This document shows positions 29,286 to 39,490 of a stretch of DNA of 64,000 nt, piece by piece. The notes below the pieces were generated by a model that worked only from the letters and a program-made list of their open reading frames with translations, was not told where the DNA came from and ran no database searches. A program made the position numbers and the translations under genes. The stretch is from Vibrio sinaloensis. GTDB taxonomy: Bacteria; Pseudomonadota; Gammaproteobacteria; Enterobacterales; Vibrionaceae. The stretch lies in contig NZ_JWLV01000023.1 in assembly GCF_000808535.1 (NCBI RefSeq), positions 1-64,000 on the forward strand. Direction: 5' to 3'. Every line of letters starts with the position of its first letter. Position 1 is the stretch's first letter.

Positions 29286-31235
29286 TTATACCAGCTCTGC
29301 TTTCTCTGCGATGAGTTTATCAACCACGCTTGGATCGGCGAGCGTTGAGGTATCTCCTAGGTTACTGGTATCGCCCGTCGCAATCTTACGCAGAATACGA
29401 CGCATGATTTTACCTGAACGCGTCTTCGGTAGAGAGTCCGTCCAGTGCAGCACGTCTGGTGTTGCGATTGGGCCAATCTCTTTACGTACCCAGTTTTTCA
29501 CTTCTGCGTGCAGTTCTGCGCTTGGGAATTCACCATCATTAAGCGTGATGTAAGCGTAGATAGCCTGACCTTTGATATCGTGTGGGATACCGACAATCGC
29601 TGCTTCGGCAATCTTATCGTGTGCAACCAGTGCTGATTCGATTTCAGCAGTACCCATGCGGTGGCCCGATACGTTTAGAACGTCATCAACACGACCTGTG
29701 ATCCAGTAGTAACCATCTTCATCACGACGAGCGCCATCACTGGTGAAGTACATGCCTTTAAAGGTAGAGAAGTAAGTTTGTTCAAAGCGGTCATGGTCAC
29801 CATAAACCGTACGCATCTGACCTGGCCATGAATCTAGAATCACTAGGTTGCCGTCTGTTGCGCCTTCAATGATGTTACCCATGTTATCAACAAGCGCTGG
29901 CTGAACACCGAAGAATGGACGTGTTGCCGAACCTGGTTTTAGATCCGTCGCACCAGGAAGTGGGGCGATTAGGATGCCGCCAGTTTCGGTTTGCCACCAA
30001 GTGTCAACGATTGGAGAGTTTTCATTACCGATGGTCTTGTAGTACCACTCCCACGCTTCTGGGTTAATCGGTTCGCCCACTGAGCCCATGATACGTAGGC
30101 TGCTACGAGAGGTGCCTTCCACCGCTTCGTTACCTTTCGCCATCAGTGCGCGGATGGCAGTTGGCGCTGTGTAAAGGATATTGACTTGGTGCTTGTCGAC
30201 CACTTGGCTCATACGGTTGGTGCTTGGGTAGTTTGGTACACCTTCAAATAGAATGGTCTTCGCGCCGTTTGCCAATGGACCGTAGATTAGGTAAGTGTGA
30301 CCAGTAATCCAACCCACATCCGCGGTACACCAGAAGGTTTCCCCTGGTTGGTAGTCAAAGACGTATTTGAACGTCATTGCTGCATACACTAGGTAGCCGC
30401 CTGTGGTGTGAAGTACGCCTTTTGGTTTGCCTGTTGAGCCTGACGTGTAAAGGATAAATAGCGGGTCTTCGGCTTTCATCTCTTCTGGTGGGCAGTCTGA
30501 AGAGACGTTTGCTGTCGCTTCATGCCACCAAACGTCGCGGTGTTCGTGCCAGTCGATGTCACCACCGGTACGCTTCATTACGATCACTTTTTCGATGGTC
30601 TTCACTTCTGGGTTAGTCAGTGCTTCGTCAACGTTTTTCTTCAGCGGTACAGCGCGACCACCACGAACGCCTTCGTCTGCGGTGATGACGACTTTCGCAT
30701 CTGAATCGATGATACGACCTGACAGGGCTTCCGGAGAGAAACCACCAAATACCACAGTGTGGACTGCGCCGATTCGAGTACAAGCAAGCATGGCAACGGC
30801 AGCTTCAGTCACCATTGGCATGTAAAGGCACACCACGTCTCCTTTGCGAACGCCTTGCTCTTTAAGTGCGTTAGCAAACTGACACACTTCTTTGTGCAGT
30901 TCTTTGAAAGTGAGTGTGCTGTCATCATTTGGATCGTCACCTTCCCAAATGATGGCAACGTCATCACCACGCTCGGCTAGGTGGCGGTCAATACAGTTAG
31001 CAGAAACATTGAGTGTGCCATCTTCAAACCAGCGGATATCAACGTGGCCTGTGTCGAAAGAGGTATTCTTTACTTTGGTGAAAGGCTTCATCCAATCGAC
31101 GATTTTTCCGTGCTCGCTCCAGAAGCCGACAGGATCAGTGACCGATTGTTGGTACATGGCTTGGTAAGTATCGTTATCCGCGTGGGTATTTTTTTTGATG
31201 TTTTCTTTTACCGGATAGATATGGGCTTCACTCAT
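29286..31235 (-). CDS. acs: Acetyl-CoA synthetase
   Basis: A 649-residue AMP-forming acetyl-CoA synthetase. The ATP/AMP signature [11 protein letters not shown] is near residue 263, WWQTETGG lies near residue 413, and the C-terminal [10 protein letters not shown] carries the lysine that protein acetylation inactivates in this family. It converts acetate, ATP and CoA to acetyl-CoA and is the key enzyme of high-affinity acetate use. The ATG at 31235 has a perfect SD (AAGGAG). In V. cholerae acs is activated by the CrbS/CrbR two-component system, whose two genes are also in this window. Confidence 0.97.
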   Translation of the reverse strand: MSEAHIYPVKENIKKNTHADNDTYQAMYQQSVTDPVGFWSEHGKIVDWMKPFTKVKNTSFDTGHVDIRWFEDGTLNVSANCIDRHLAERGDDVAIIWEGDDPNDDSTLTFKELHKEVCQFANALKEQGVRKGDVVCLYMPMVTEAAVAMLACTRIGAVHTVVFGGFSPEALSGRIIDSDAKVVITADEGVRGGRAVPLKKNVDEALTNPEVKTIEKVIVMKRTGGDIDWHEHRDVWWHEATANVSSDCPPEEMKAEDPLFILYTSGSTGKPKGVLHTTGGYLVYAAMTFKYVFDYQPGETFWCTADVGWITGHTYLIYGPLANGAKTILFEGVPNYPSTNRMSQVVDKHQVNILYTAPTAIRALMAKGNEAVEGTSRSSLRIMGSVGEPINPEAWEWYYKTIGNENSPIVDTWWQTETGGILIAPLPGATDLKPGSATRPFFGVQPALVDNMGNIIEGATDGNLVILDSWPGQMRTVYGDHDRFEQTYFSTFKGMYFTSDGARRDEDGYYWITGRVDDVLNVSGHRMGTAEIESALVAHDKIAEAAIVGIPHDIKGQAIYAYITLNDGEFPSAELHAEVKNWVRKEIGPIATPDVLHWTDSLPKTRSGKIMRRILRKIATGDTSNLGDTSTLADPSVVDKLIAEKAELV

Positions 31236-31445
31236 TGCTTTTCTCCTTGTGCTTAATTCATTTGAATCGAGCAAGTGTCCGTTTTAAACGATAAGGTCAC
31301 TCGACCCTGACGTTGTAAATTCCCTATGGCTATAACTTTCAATCACAGGCTGAGATTCGACAATTAGACTTTAGGATGAGAGAGAGACTTATGCTTAAAA
31401 ATTAAGGAATTAAAACGCAAATTGAGAACTCGGTCGTATGATAAT

Positions 31446-32078
31446 TTATCTGACGTAAGGCAAATTTAGGCTAGGAAGATCACCTTTTGTTAAGCGGACA
31501 AAGACCAAGGCTGCGGAAATGGCGTCTTGCAGAGCGTCATGTTTATCCTGCATTGGTAAGTCCAGGTGCTTGCAAATGGCATCCAGACTCAAGTCAAAAT
31601 ACGCATTGGGTAAATGGCGTTCGAGTTTGTCGTGATAAATCTGGCTCACTTCAATCAGCGGGTTGGGGAGGGGAAACCCAAGGTGGCGGCGACAGGCTAA
31701 ATCGAGAATTTTTTTATCATAACGGATGTGATAGCCCACTAAAGGGCGATTGCCAACAAACTCGAGTAATTTAATCAGAGCCTGTTTTTCATCGAGCCCA
31801 TCGACCAAATCTTGATGGCGCATTTGATGAATCTTGATTGAGCTAGAGTCCAACGATTGAGGCGCTCGTAGCCGCACTTCAAAGGGGCGGCTGGTTATGA
31901 TGCGGTTATCAATAATCTTGGTGGCCGCAATGGTCACTAGCTCAGCTCGATTGGGATCCAAGCTGGTGGTTTCGCAGTCTAACGAGACATACTCGCCTTT
32001 TTGTAGCGTGCCAAACAGCGGTCGATAGGGCGAGCCTTTCAACTTGAGATACCAATAACGACGCTGAAGCCAGTTCAT
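31446..32078 (-). CDS. DnaQ-like 3'-5' exonuclease (DEDDh)
   Basis: A 210-residue exonuclease of the DEDDh class. Exo I is VSLDCETTSLDP (Asp/Glu pair near residues 34-36), Exo II is LVGYHIRYDKKILD, and Exo III is QDKHDALQDAISAA with the His five residues before the Asp. It starts with a basic stretch (NWLQRRYWYLKLKG) absent from DNA polymerase III epsilon. It degrades single strands from the 3' end; its biological role is not known. The start is 11 bases after the stop of the DUF294 gene, so the two are translated as a pair, a linkage I recall from other bacteria near acs/actP. Confidence 0.88.
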   Translation of the reverse strand: MNWLQRRYWYLKLKGSPYRPLFGTLQKGEYVSLDCETTSLDPNRAELVTIAATKIIDNRIITSRPFEVRLRAPQSLDSSSIKIHQMRHQDLVDGLDEKQALIKLLEFVGNRPLVGYHIRYDKKILDLACRRHLGFPLPNPLIEVSQIYHDKLERHLPNAYFDLSLDAICKHLDLPMQDKHDALQDAISAALVFVRLTKGDLPSLNLPYVR

Positions 32079-32089
32079 CGCGGTCTCCC

Positions 32090-33916
32090 TTAATCCCGTA
32101 TCTGATAATGATAGCCAAGAAACTGTTTGAATTTCTTAACCACGTGAAAACTATGACGCAGCAGATCGCGCTCGGTGCGTTCAAGTTGTGTTAAATCGAT
32201 TCGATTACTGCTGTGTTGATTGGCCAGCTGCTGACCAAGACGTAATTTAAAAAATAACTTGAGCGCTTCGTTAAGGTTATCGGCGGTATCATGTTCGAGA
32301 ATCCGCTTGGTGCGCAATGCTTCAATACGATCAAAGGTATTGCTCTCTTCGATGCCGTATTCGAGAGCCAACGTACGCACGCCGTGGACGATAGGAAAAA
32401 TGCCGCCACTTTTTAAATCGACCCCTTGCTTGTCCTTTTTTACGTTGCCAAACAGAGTGAGGGGCAAAGAGAATTGCAGCGCTGGTCGGCAGAAGTCTTG
32501 CAGTGCCAACATATTGTTAAGCATCAATTCTCGAAGGTGGTGTCTTACTGGGGCAAGCAGCTCTTTGTTCCCCGCGACGGCGTGGGCATCGGTAAAGATC
32601 GCCAGATCCATCACCTGCTCAGATGAGGTGGGTTTGGACCACTTGGTGAGCACTTTTTTCCAATCCGTTTGGCTCTTGACCCATTTAGGGTTGTTGACCA
32701 TGACGTTGCCGGGGCAGAGTGGGTAGCCTAGCTGTTGCAGTGTGTGCGTCAGTTGATCCATCACCTTTTCACACTGGTGCCAATGCAAACCATCTTTGAT
32801 GATTAGAGCGTTGTCTTGATCGGTTTTTAGGATTTGTTCTCCACGCCCTTCTGAGCCTAGAACGACCAAACAACAGTGGTCGTGAAGGGCAGGAGGAACA
32901 ATCAGTTCAAAGGCTTTTTCGATGATTTGCTCATTGACCGCAGAGATAAGCTCCATGATAAATCGGGTGCGGATACCGTTGCTTAATAGGCTATCGACCA
33001 ATTGACGCTGGCGGTTTGAAGCCATCGCCAGCTCTTCTACGCTGGATGAGCGAGCAATACTCAACGTCAGGACATGGGAGTGGGTTGAAAACGCACTTAA
33101 GATTTGCGTCATGTCCAACATGCCCACCGCTTCTTTTCCGTCAGCGACCATGACTCGCTTCATGCGATTACGCGTCATTTTGATCATGGCGTTGAAGAGA
33201 AAGTCACCGTCGTCGATGTGTACCACAGGGAAAGTGGCAATGCGCCCAACGGGGGTATCTAACGGATGATCATCGAGCATCACCGCATGCAGCATGTTAG
33301 TGCGTGTGACGATGCCATAAGGCAGATTGTGTGGGTCATCCAATAAGCGAATGTCGTCGTCATGCAGTCTGACCAATGCGGAGTCCAAACCGTTCTCTTT
33401 TAAGGTTTTGGTGACTTCATTCAATGGTTGTTCTGGCTGCAAAATCATTGGTGGGTGATAAATGCCACGGTCGACTTTGGTCAGAATAAACTCGGCTAAA
33501 TTCTGTTGCTGCTGCGCCGCTTCAATCAGCTCTTGCCGTTTGGCTAGGTTGGTATCGAAGTAGGCGGCAAACTGGCCGTTTTCATTATAGAGCTCAAGAA
33601 AAACCGACTTAGGTAACAAGTAGACGAGGGTATCTTCAAGGGCGACATAATGATGTTTGGCTTGCCCCTCAAATAAGGCGCGCACATCAAATAAATCGTC
33701 ATTCGCGTAGTGAGCAAAGATCTCTTGGCCATCCTCGCTGCGCTCTTCAACCGCCCCCTTGATCAAGATATAGAGATGCTGGCTGTCACTGTTGGCCTTT
33801 AAAATGACCTCTTTTTCGCGAAAGTAAGCCACATCTAATGAGGCGCGCAGTGAGGTTTGTTGTTTCTCATCTAAGCGATCAAACGGTGGGGATTGCATGT
33901 TAAATTTGTCTGGCAT
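32090..33916 (-). CDS. cNMP-binding / CBS / DUF294 nucleotidyltransferase-like protein
   Basis: A 608-residue signalling protein with four parts in order: a cyclic-nucleotide-binding-like domain (about 1-130), a CBS pair (about 145-270), a DUF294 nucleotidyltransferase-like domain resembling GlnD with the motif VVLGSEGRGEQILKTDQDN (about residue 350), and the DUF294 C-terminal domain. The active-site GS...TDQDN pattern is kept. Whether it modifies a protein is unknown. I chose the ATG at 33916 (MPDKFNM), which has an AGG SD 7 bases upstream; the next ATG has none. It is paired with the exonuclease gene and lies between crbS and acs, so a link to acetate or carbon status is inferred. Confidence 0.85.
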   Translation of the reverse strand: MPDKFNMQSPPFDRLDEKQQTSLRASLDVAYFREKEVILKANSDSQHLYILIKGAVEERSEDGQEIFAHYANDDLFDVRALFEGQAKHHYVALEDTLVYLLPKSVFLELYNENGQFAAYFDTNLAKRQELIEAAQQQQNLAEFILTKVDRGIYHPPMILQPEQPLNEVTKTLKENGLDSALVRLHDDDIRLLDDPHNLPYGIVTRTNMLHAVMLDDHPLDTPVGRIATFPVVHIDDGDFLFNAMIKMTRNRMKRVMVADGKEAVGMLDMTQILSAFSTHSHVLTLSIARSSSVEELAMASNRQRQLVDSLLSNGIRTRFIMELISAVNEQIIEKAFELIVPPALHDHCCLVVLGSEGRGEQILKTDQDNALIIKDGLHWHQCEKVMDQLTHTLQQLGYPLCPGNVMVNNPKWVKSQTDWKKVLTKWSKPTSSEQVMDLAIFTDAHAVAGNKELLAPVRHHLRELMLNNMLALQDFCRPALQFSLPLTLFGNVKKDKQGVDLKSGGIFPIVHGVRTLALEYGIEESNTFDRIEALRTKRILEHDTADNLNEALKLFFKLRLGQQLANQHSSNRIDLTQLERTERDLLRHSFHVVKKFKQFLGYHYQIRD

Positions 33917-34128
33917 GAGCGACCTACAAGTGTGCAAGAGACCATAGAGTAAGTGTGCCTGATCTGGTTGGATTCGCCAGACGACTTTGGTCGAATTGGG
34001 TTAAACGCTGTTTTTCAGGGCTAGCCAGTTGGACAATAAGGGAAAAGGTAATAGGAATAATCTTCCCTTTTAACTGGGGTAACAACGTGGATAATAGGGT
34101 TTCTGTTCTTTAGCAATCCGAGGTAACG

Positions 34129-35307
34129 ATGCTGACCCCTACCCCCTACGGCTGGATATCCCAGTATTTTGTTGGTTTTTTCTTTGCGTATGGTGTCTAT
34201 TTGCCGTTTTGGGCCTTGTGGTTTGAAGAGCAGGGCGTCTCTCCGACCGATATTGGTCTTTTGGTTGGTATTGGTTTTGCGACCCGCTGTGTTGCTAACT
34301 TAGTGTTGACGCCGCGACTTCATAAAGTCGAGCATTTAATGCCAGCATTACGTTGGTTAAGTTTTGCCTCGTTACTCTTTATTGCATTCCATTTCTTCAC
34401 CGGCGGTAGCTTCTGGATGATGGCGCTGGCGACGGTGCTATTTAATCTCTGCTGTGGTCCGGTTGTCCCGCTGTCCGATGCGATGGCGAATTACTACTCT
34501 CGCTTGAAGATGCTTGATTATGGTCGCACTCGCTTGTGGGGCTCGATTGCGTTTATTGCAGGCTCGACCGTGGTGGGCTTTTTAGTGGCTCAATATGGCA
34601 GCGATATGATTCTGTTTACCGCATTGGCGGGGATAGTGTCGGCGCTTATCTTCTCGATGCGCAGCATCAATCCAATGCCAGTAACGGAAGTCGAAGAACA
34701 CACCGAAAGACCCAAGTTGATGGACTTGCTTCGTGAAGGGCCAGTAGTCAAGTTTCTTGTCTTGGTCGCATTGATTCAAGGCAGTCACGCGGCATATTAC
34801 AGTTTCAGTTCCATTTATTGGAAAGAAGCGGGGTACTCGGAAGATATTATCGGCTACTTGTGGAGCCTAGGTGTGGTCTCTGAAGTAGCAATCTTCGCGC
34901 TGAGTAAGCGTTTGTTCTCTGGGTGGACACTGCGTGCGTTGTTTGTGGTGGCCGCTATTGGCGTTATTGTGCGCTGGGGCTTAACGGCATCAACGACGAT
35001 GCTGTTGGCGTTGGTGTTGATCCAGCTGTTGCATGGCGTGACGTTTGCGATTGGCCACATTGCCGCCATCCAATACATCCAAGATTCAGAACCACGCAAA
35101 ATGGTGGCGCTCCAGGCGCTGTACAACGCGATTCCTTTGGGCGCCTTTATTGCGTTAATGACGACGCTAAGTGGTTGGGGTTACGAGCACTGGGGGGCGA
35201 ATGTCTTCTGGGCGATGGCTGCAATGGGTGTACTGGCGTTGTTTATTCGTGTTGAACCTAAGGTGAAATCGCCACGCAAGGTTATGGAGCCTGAACCACA
35301 GAATTAA
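34129..35307 (+). CDS. MFS transporter, HcaT-like
   Basis: A 392-residue inner-membrane protein with about 12 transmembrane helices. It begins YGWISQYFVGFFFAYGVYLPF with a following FEEQGVSPTDIGLLVG loop, typical of the MFS group that contains the phenylpropionate-permease-like HcaT and LacY-related proteins. Charged loop residues (RLKMLDYGRTRLWGS) match the family's cytoplasmic motif. The substrate cannot be told from sequence and HcaT naming is by similarity only. The SD (GAGGTAA) is good. It is a single-gene unit with its own terminator, divergent from the DUF294 gene and upstream of crbS. Confidence 0.82.
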   Translation: MLTPTPYGWISQYFVGFFFAYGVYLPFWALWFEEQGVSPTDIGLLVGIGFATRCVANLVLTPRLHKVEHLMPALRWLSFASLLFIAFHFFTGGSFWMMALATVLFNLCCGPVVPLSDAMANYYSRLKMLDYGRTRLWGSIAFIAGSTVVGFLVAQYGSDMILFTALAGIVSALIFSMRSINPMPVTEVEEHTERPKLMDLLREGPVVKFLVLVALIQGSHAAYYSFSSIYWKEAGYSEDIIGYLWSLGVVSEVAIFALSKRLFSGWTLRALFVVAAIGVIVRWGLTASTTMLLALVLIQLLHGVTFAIGHIAAIQYIQDSEPRKMVALQALYNAIPLGAFIALMTTLSGWGYEHWGANVFWAMAAMGVLALFIRVEPKVKSPRKVMEPEPQN

Positions 35308-35349
35308 CCCTGTCTGATTGAGTTCAGTAGATATCCTTAGTTAAATGAA

Positions 35350-35376
35350 AGCTCTCCATGATGGAGGGCTTTTTTA
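35350..35376 (+). terminator. Terminator after the MFS gene
   Basis: A 9-bp stem (35350-35358 with 35362-35370, one G-U) followed by a run of seven T. It separates the MFS gene from crbS, which starts 43 bases later and so needs its own promoter in a very short gap, or depends on read-through. Confidence 0.85.
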
Positions 35377-35418
35377 TTGATGATAAAAAGAGAATCGACG
35401 ATTCGATAAGGATATCTG

Positions 35419-38400
35419 ATGCAAGGTTGGTTGGTGATCTTAGTGTCGCTGCTGTATCTAGGGCTATTGTTTCTCATTGCCTGGTACGGTGACAAGCAGA
35501 CGAAGTGGTTGGCAAAATGGCGACCATGGATTTATAGCTTGTCGATTGCGGTTTATTGTACTTCTTGGACCTTCTATGGCACGGTCGGGCAAGCGAGTAA
35601 TAACCCTTGGTCTTTTCTGCCCATTTATATCGCCCCGATTATTGTGTTTACCCTTGGGTGGCGAATACTTGCGCGTTTGATCATTACCGCAAAACGCGAA
35701 CACATTACCTCAATCGCCGACTTTATTGCTGCCCGCTATGGTAAGTCGCAAGGGTTAGCGGTGGTCGTCACCTTAATTGCGGTCGCGGGTATCTTGCCGT
35801 ACATTGCCCTTCAACTACGCGGCATTACCATGGGGCTCGAGATCATCGCGCCTGATCTCGCGGACAATGTTTCCGGGCAAGGGTTTGATGTCTCTTGGTT
35901 TGTTGTCGCCGCATTAGCCATCTTCACTATGCTGTTTGGTACTCGTCATATCGATAACACCGAGCATCATCGCGGCATGATGATGGCCATCGCATTTGAA
36001 TCTTTGCTTAAGTTAGTCGCTTTCTTAGTGGTGGGCTGCTTTATTCTCTATCTTGCGCTCAATCGCAGTGACATAGAACTGCTCGACATCGCCTCGCAAA
36101 CCTATCAATCCCCTAACATCCCAACCTTGGTAATTCACACCTTGCTGACCATGATGGCGATCGTCTGTTTGCCGCGTCAGTTTCATACCATGGTGGTGGA
36201 GAATGAACGAGCGCAAGACCTGCACACGGCGCGTTGGTTGTTTCCTGCTTATTTGGTGTTGATGGGGCTGTTTGTTCTTCCTATTGCTTGGGTGGGGCAG
36301 AGTATGCTTTCTGGCGTCAGTGCCGACACTTATGTGATCAGTTTACCGATGGCTGTGGGGGCTCAAGATATTGCCTTACTCGCCTTCTTGGGCGGGACAT
36401 CAGCGGCGAGTGGTATGGTGATCGTATCAACCATTGCGCTGGCGATTATGGTGTCGAACGATTTGGTGATGCCTCTGTTACTGCGCAGAATGCGATTGTC
36501 GCAGCGCAATCATCGTCATTTTTCAGGGCTACTGCTGATTATTCGACGCGGTCTTATTTTACTTCTCTTGCTTGGGGCATGGGGCTTTTATCAAGCTTTG
36601 GGCAATATTCACTCTTTGTCGGCGATTGGTTTTCTCTCTTTTGCTGCTATTACCCAGTTTGCTCCAGCCATCCTCGGTGGGATGTATTGGCGTCAGGGCA
36701 ACCGAAAAGGCGCCTATGTTGGGCTTGGATTAGGGTTTACCATCTGGTTGATTACCCTGATGAGCCAAACCGACATGCTAGCCGGGGATGCCAGCAGCAA
36801 CTTCTTATTGTGGGTCGTGACACCACCCGATCTATTAGAAAACGCCGGAATAAAAAGTTCCGATTGGGGCATTGTGCTCAGTGTGACCATCAACGCGATC
36901 AGCTATGTGTTGGTCTCTTTGGTTACTCGCTCAAGTTTGAGTGAGCGACTACAGTCTGCCTCCTTTGTCGGTACGCCGTTGCCGGAAAGTGAAAACATGA
37001 GTCTCTACCAAAGCCGAGTTACGGTCGGCGAATTGGAGATGCTCGCGTCTCGCTTTGTGGGCAGGCAGCGGGTGCGCAATGCCTTCAAACAATATTGGAT
37101 GCAGCAGCATGAAACCATGTTGCCGAATCAACAAGCGCCTTCCACCCTCATTCGCCATACAGAGCGAGTGTTGGCAGGGGTATTTGGTGCCTCGTCAGCG
37201 AAGTTGGTACTTACGTCCGCTTTGCAAGGGCGCAATATGCAGTTGGAAGAAGTCGCAACCATTGTCGATGAAGCTTCTGAGCTGTATGACTTTAGTCGCG
37301 GGTTACTGCAAGGGGCGATTGAACACATTGGTCAAGGCATTGCGGTGGTTGATAAGCAGCTCAGGCTGGTGGCTTGGAACCAGCGTTATTTGGAGCTGTT
37401 TACCTTTCCGACGGGATTGATTCAGGTTGGTCGGCCGATTGCGGATGTGATTCGACACAATGCACAACAAGGACTCTGTGGCCCGGGCGATCCGGAAGAG
37501 CATGTACGCCGCCGTGTGTATCACTTGGAGCAAGGCACGCGTCATACCTCATCACGTATCCGTCCTGACGGGCGAGTGATTGAAGTGCAAGGTAATCCGA
37601 TGCCGGGTGGTGGGTTCGTAATGAGCTTTACCGATATCACCGTATTTAGAGATGCAGAGCAGGCCCTAAAAGAAGCCAACGAATCCTTGGAGGAGCGTGT
37701 ACACAAGCGGACTCAAGAACTGGAAAACCTCAATAAACAGCTTGTTGCTGCAACGCAACGTTCAGAGTTAGAGTCTCAATCGAAGTCTCGCTTTTTGGCT
37801 GCGGTGAGTCACGACTTAATGCAGCCGCTCAATGCTGCGCGTTTATTTGCATCGTCTTTGTCGGAAGTCGCGCAAGAAGAAGAGACCAAGAAACTCTCGC
37901 AACACATAGAGAGTGCGTTAGGCGCGGCGGAAGATTTGATTGGTGACTTGCTGGATATTTCACGTCTTGAGTCTGGGAAGCTAGATGTCAACGTGCATGC
38001 CTTTGCGATCAATGATGTGCTGGCTAACCTCAATGCGGAATTTAGTGCGCTCGCTAAGCAGCAGGGGATTGATTTCGAAATGGTTCCGAGCCAGTTGATC
38101 GTTCAGTCAGACCCAAAACTGCTGCGTCGCGTGGTGCAAAACTTCTTAACCAATGCGTTTCGGTATAATCCAAAGGGTAAGGTGGTGCTTGGCGTACGTC
38201 GCGTCGATGGCCAAGCTCGGATTGAGGTTTGGGACAACGGCACGGGCATTGAGGAAGAGAAGCAGCAAGAGATCTTTGAAGAGTTTACGCGCGGTAGCCA
38301 AGTGCGATCTGATCAAGGTCTGGGCTTAGGTTTAGCGATATCTAAGGGTATCGCGCATGTTCTCGGCCATCAGATTTCAATGCGCTCATGGCCGGGGCAA

Positions 38401-38847
38401 GGCAGTGTTTTTTCGATTACCTTAAAACGAGGGTTGGAGGCGCTCGTCCAACCGCAAGTGCAACCTGCGGCCCCCGTTTCTGACTTAAGTCACTTGAAAG
38501 TGCTGTGTGTGGATAATGAAACGGACATCCTGGTTGGGATGGAGAATCTGCTCGCGCGTTGGGGCTGTGACGTACGCACTGCAACGGATATTGTAACGAG
38601 TTTGAAATCCATCGAAGACAGTTGGCTTCCTGATGTGATTTTGTCGGACTATCGACTCGATAACGGTCGAACAGGCCTTGAGGTATTGCAGCAGTGCCGA
38701 TTGCGTCTGGGAGACAGCTTTGAAGGTGTAATCATCAGTGCTGACCGTACCAACGACATGATGGATGGCATTAAGTCGAATGGGTTTGCCTTTATACCCA
38801 AACCAGTGAAACCGCTAAAACTAAGAGCAATATTGAATCGAGTCTAA
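35419..38847 (+). CDS. crbS: CrbS: sodium-solute-symporter/hybrid histidine kinase
   Basis: An 1142-residue fusion. Residues ~1-500 are a sodium:solute symporter (SSS) domain with 12-13 membrane helices (TSWTFYGTVGQASNNPW, GGTSAASGMVIVSTIALA). Then come a PAS-type domain (about 620-745, HIGQGIAVVDKQLRLVAWN), a coiled coil, HisKA with His798 (AVSHDLMQPLN), a HATPase domain (N-box Asn908/Asn912, DNGTG at 939-943, GLGLAISKG) and a C-terminal receiver with phospho-acceptor Asp1077 (LSDYRLDNGRTG). In V. cholerae CrbS senses acetate-related signals and passes phosphate to CrbR to activate acs. SD AAGGATA lies before the ATG. All key residues are present. Confidence 0.95.
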   Translation: MQGWLVILVSLLYLGLLFLIAWYGDKQTKWLAKWRPWIYSLSIAVYCTSWTFYGTVGQASNNPWSFLPIYIAPIIVFTLGWRILARLIITAKREHITSIADFIAARYGKSQGLAVVVTLIAVAGILPYIALQLRGITMGLEIIAPDLADNVSGQGFDVSWFVVAALAIFTMLFGTRHIDNTEHHRGMMMAIAFESLLKLVAFLVVGCFILYLALNRSDIELLDIASQTYQSPNIPTLVIHTLLTMMAIVCLPRQFHTMVVENERAQDLHTARWLFPAYLVLMGLFVLPIAWVGQSMLSGVSADTYVISLPMAVGAQDIALLAFLGGTSAASGMVIVSTIALAIMVSNDLVMPLLLRRMRLSQRNHRHFSGLLLIIRRGLILLLLLGAWGFYQALGNIHSLSAIGFLSFAAITQFAPAILGGMYWRQGNRKGAYVGLGLGFTIWLITLMSQTDMLAGDASSNFLLWVVTPPDLLENAGIKSSDWGIVLSVTINAISYVLVSLVTRSSLSERLQSASFVGTPLPESENMSLYQSRVTVGELEMLASRFVGRQRVRNAFKQYWMQQHETMLPNQQAPSTLIRHTERVLAGVFGASSAKLVLTSALQGRNMQLEEVATIVDEASELYDFSRGLLQGAIEHIGQGIAVVDKQLRLVAWNQRYLELFTFPTGLIQVGRPIADVIRHNAQQGLCGPGDPEEHVRRRVYHLEQGTRHTSSRIRPDGRVIEVQGNPMPGGGFVMSFTDITVFRDAEQALKEANESLEERVHKRTQELENLNKQLVAATQRSELESQSKSRFLAAVSHDLMQPLNAARLFASSLSEVAQEEETKKLSQHIESALGAAEDLIGDLLDISRLESGKLDVNVHAFAINDVLANLNAEFSALAKQQGIDFEMVPSQLIVQSDPKLLRRVVQNFLTNAFRYNPKGKVVLGVRRVDGQARIEVWDNGTGIEEEKQQEIFEEFTRGSQVRSDQGLGLGLAISKGIAHVLGHQISMRSWPGQGSVFSITLKRGLEALVQPQVQPAAPVSDLSHLKVLCVDNETDILVGMENLLARWGCDVRTATDIVTSLKSIEDSWLPDVILSDYRLDNGRTGLEVLQQCRLRLGDSFEGVIISADRTNDMMDGIKSNGFAFIPKPVKPLKLRAILNRV

Positions 38848-38860
38848 GGCAGTTGGCTAG

Positions 38861-38893
38861 AAGAAAAAAGGGTTGGCATTTGTGCCAACCCTT
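38861..38893. terminator. Terminator between crbS and the 38913 gene
   Basis: A perfect 11-bp stem (38868-38878 with 38883-38893) with loop TTTG lies between convergent genes. The A-rich left side gives a good U-tract for the minus-strand gene, and a weaker T-rich stretch follows on the plus strand. Confidence 0.75.
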
Positions 38894-38912
38894 CAATATT
38901 TCTTGATGAACA

Positions 38913-39395
38913 TTATTCAGTAAATAACGTCTCGTATTTCACAAAGGCGGTTTGAGTTTCGCCATAGTAGAGCGTGCCTTCGGCTTGAATCGCGACGCGG
39001 AGCCAACTTTCCGCTGAGGCAGGTTTGGGTAACGTAATGTACCAGTTTTGACCTGCTTGATCGGCTGAAACCATATCGATAGGTTGACCTGTTTGATCTT
39101 GGCTGTCGACCAATGAGAGTTTGATGCCCTCGAGTGGAAATTGAGACTTCAATGAGAGCTGTAGCTCAGATGGGGTGAGCTTTTCTGAACGAAACTGCAC
39201 TTTAAATTCACCATTTTCCATTCCGCAAAGACCGCTGGTATATCGGCAGTTGGATTTGGCAATCAACTTATAGCTTTGCCCTTCTTTGGCTGCGTGAGGT
39301 TTCTCACTGACCGCCATATCAGCACCGAAATAGGCGATGATCGATAGAATTGGGGCGACTAATAGAGCGACTATAAAGTGCTTATTTTTGAACAT
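38913..39395 (-). CDS. Small membrane-anchored periplasmic protein of unknown function
   Basis: A 160-residue protein I do not recognise by name. It starts MFKNKHFIVALLVAPILS, a single hydrophobic N-terminal segment that could be a membrane anchor or uncleaved signal. The soluble part has a cysteine pair (SNCRYTSGLCGME) spaced for a disulfide and short beta strands (FKVQFRSEKLTPSELQLSLKSQFPLEGIKLSLV), which resembles periplasmic immunoglobulin-like or FixH-like folds, though no motif secures this. The ATG at 39395 has a good SD (AAGGAAG). It follows the symporter operon behind a terminator, inside the acetate block, so a helper role for the symporter is possible but not shown. Confidence 0.75.
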   Translation of the reverse strand: MFKNKHFIVALLVAPILSIIAYFGADMAVSEKPHAAKEGQSYKLIAKSNCRYTSGLCGMENGEFKVQFRSEKLTPSELQLSLKSQFPLEGIKLSLVDSQDQTGQPIDMVSADQAGQNWYITLPKPASAESWLRVAIQAEGTLYYGETQTAFVKYETLFTE

Positions 39396-39448
39396 CTTGG
39401 CTTCCTTGCTACAACAGACTTCGAATACGGTAACGCAAAATTTGGAAT

Positions 39449-39473
39449 AAAAAAGCCCCAATAGGGGCTTTTG
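39449..39473 (-). terminator. Terminator of the DUF4212-symporter operon
   Basis: A 9-bp perfect stem (39452-39460 with 39465-39473) with loop AATA and a minus-strand U-run, 17 bases after the symporter stop. Confidence 0.88.
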
Positions 39474-39490
39474 TGGTTTAGGTATTGTTA

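Noticed and set aside
36234-36944. A 236-codon plus-strand frame inside crbS
   Set aside because: It is an alternate frame of the CrbS membrane domain, rich in Cys, Trp and Arg as expected from shadow translation.
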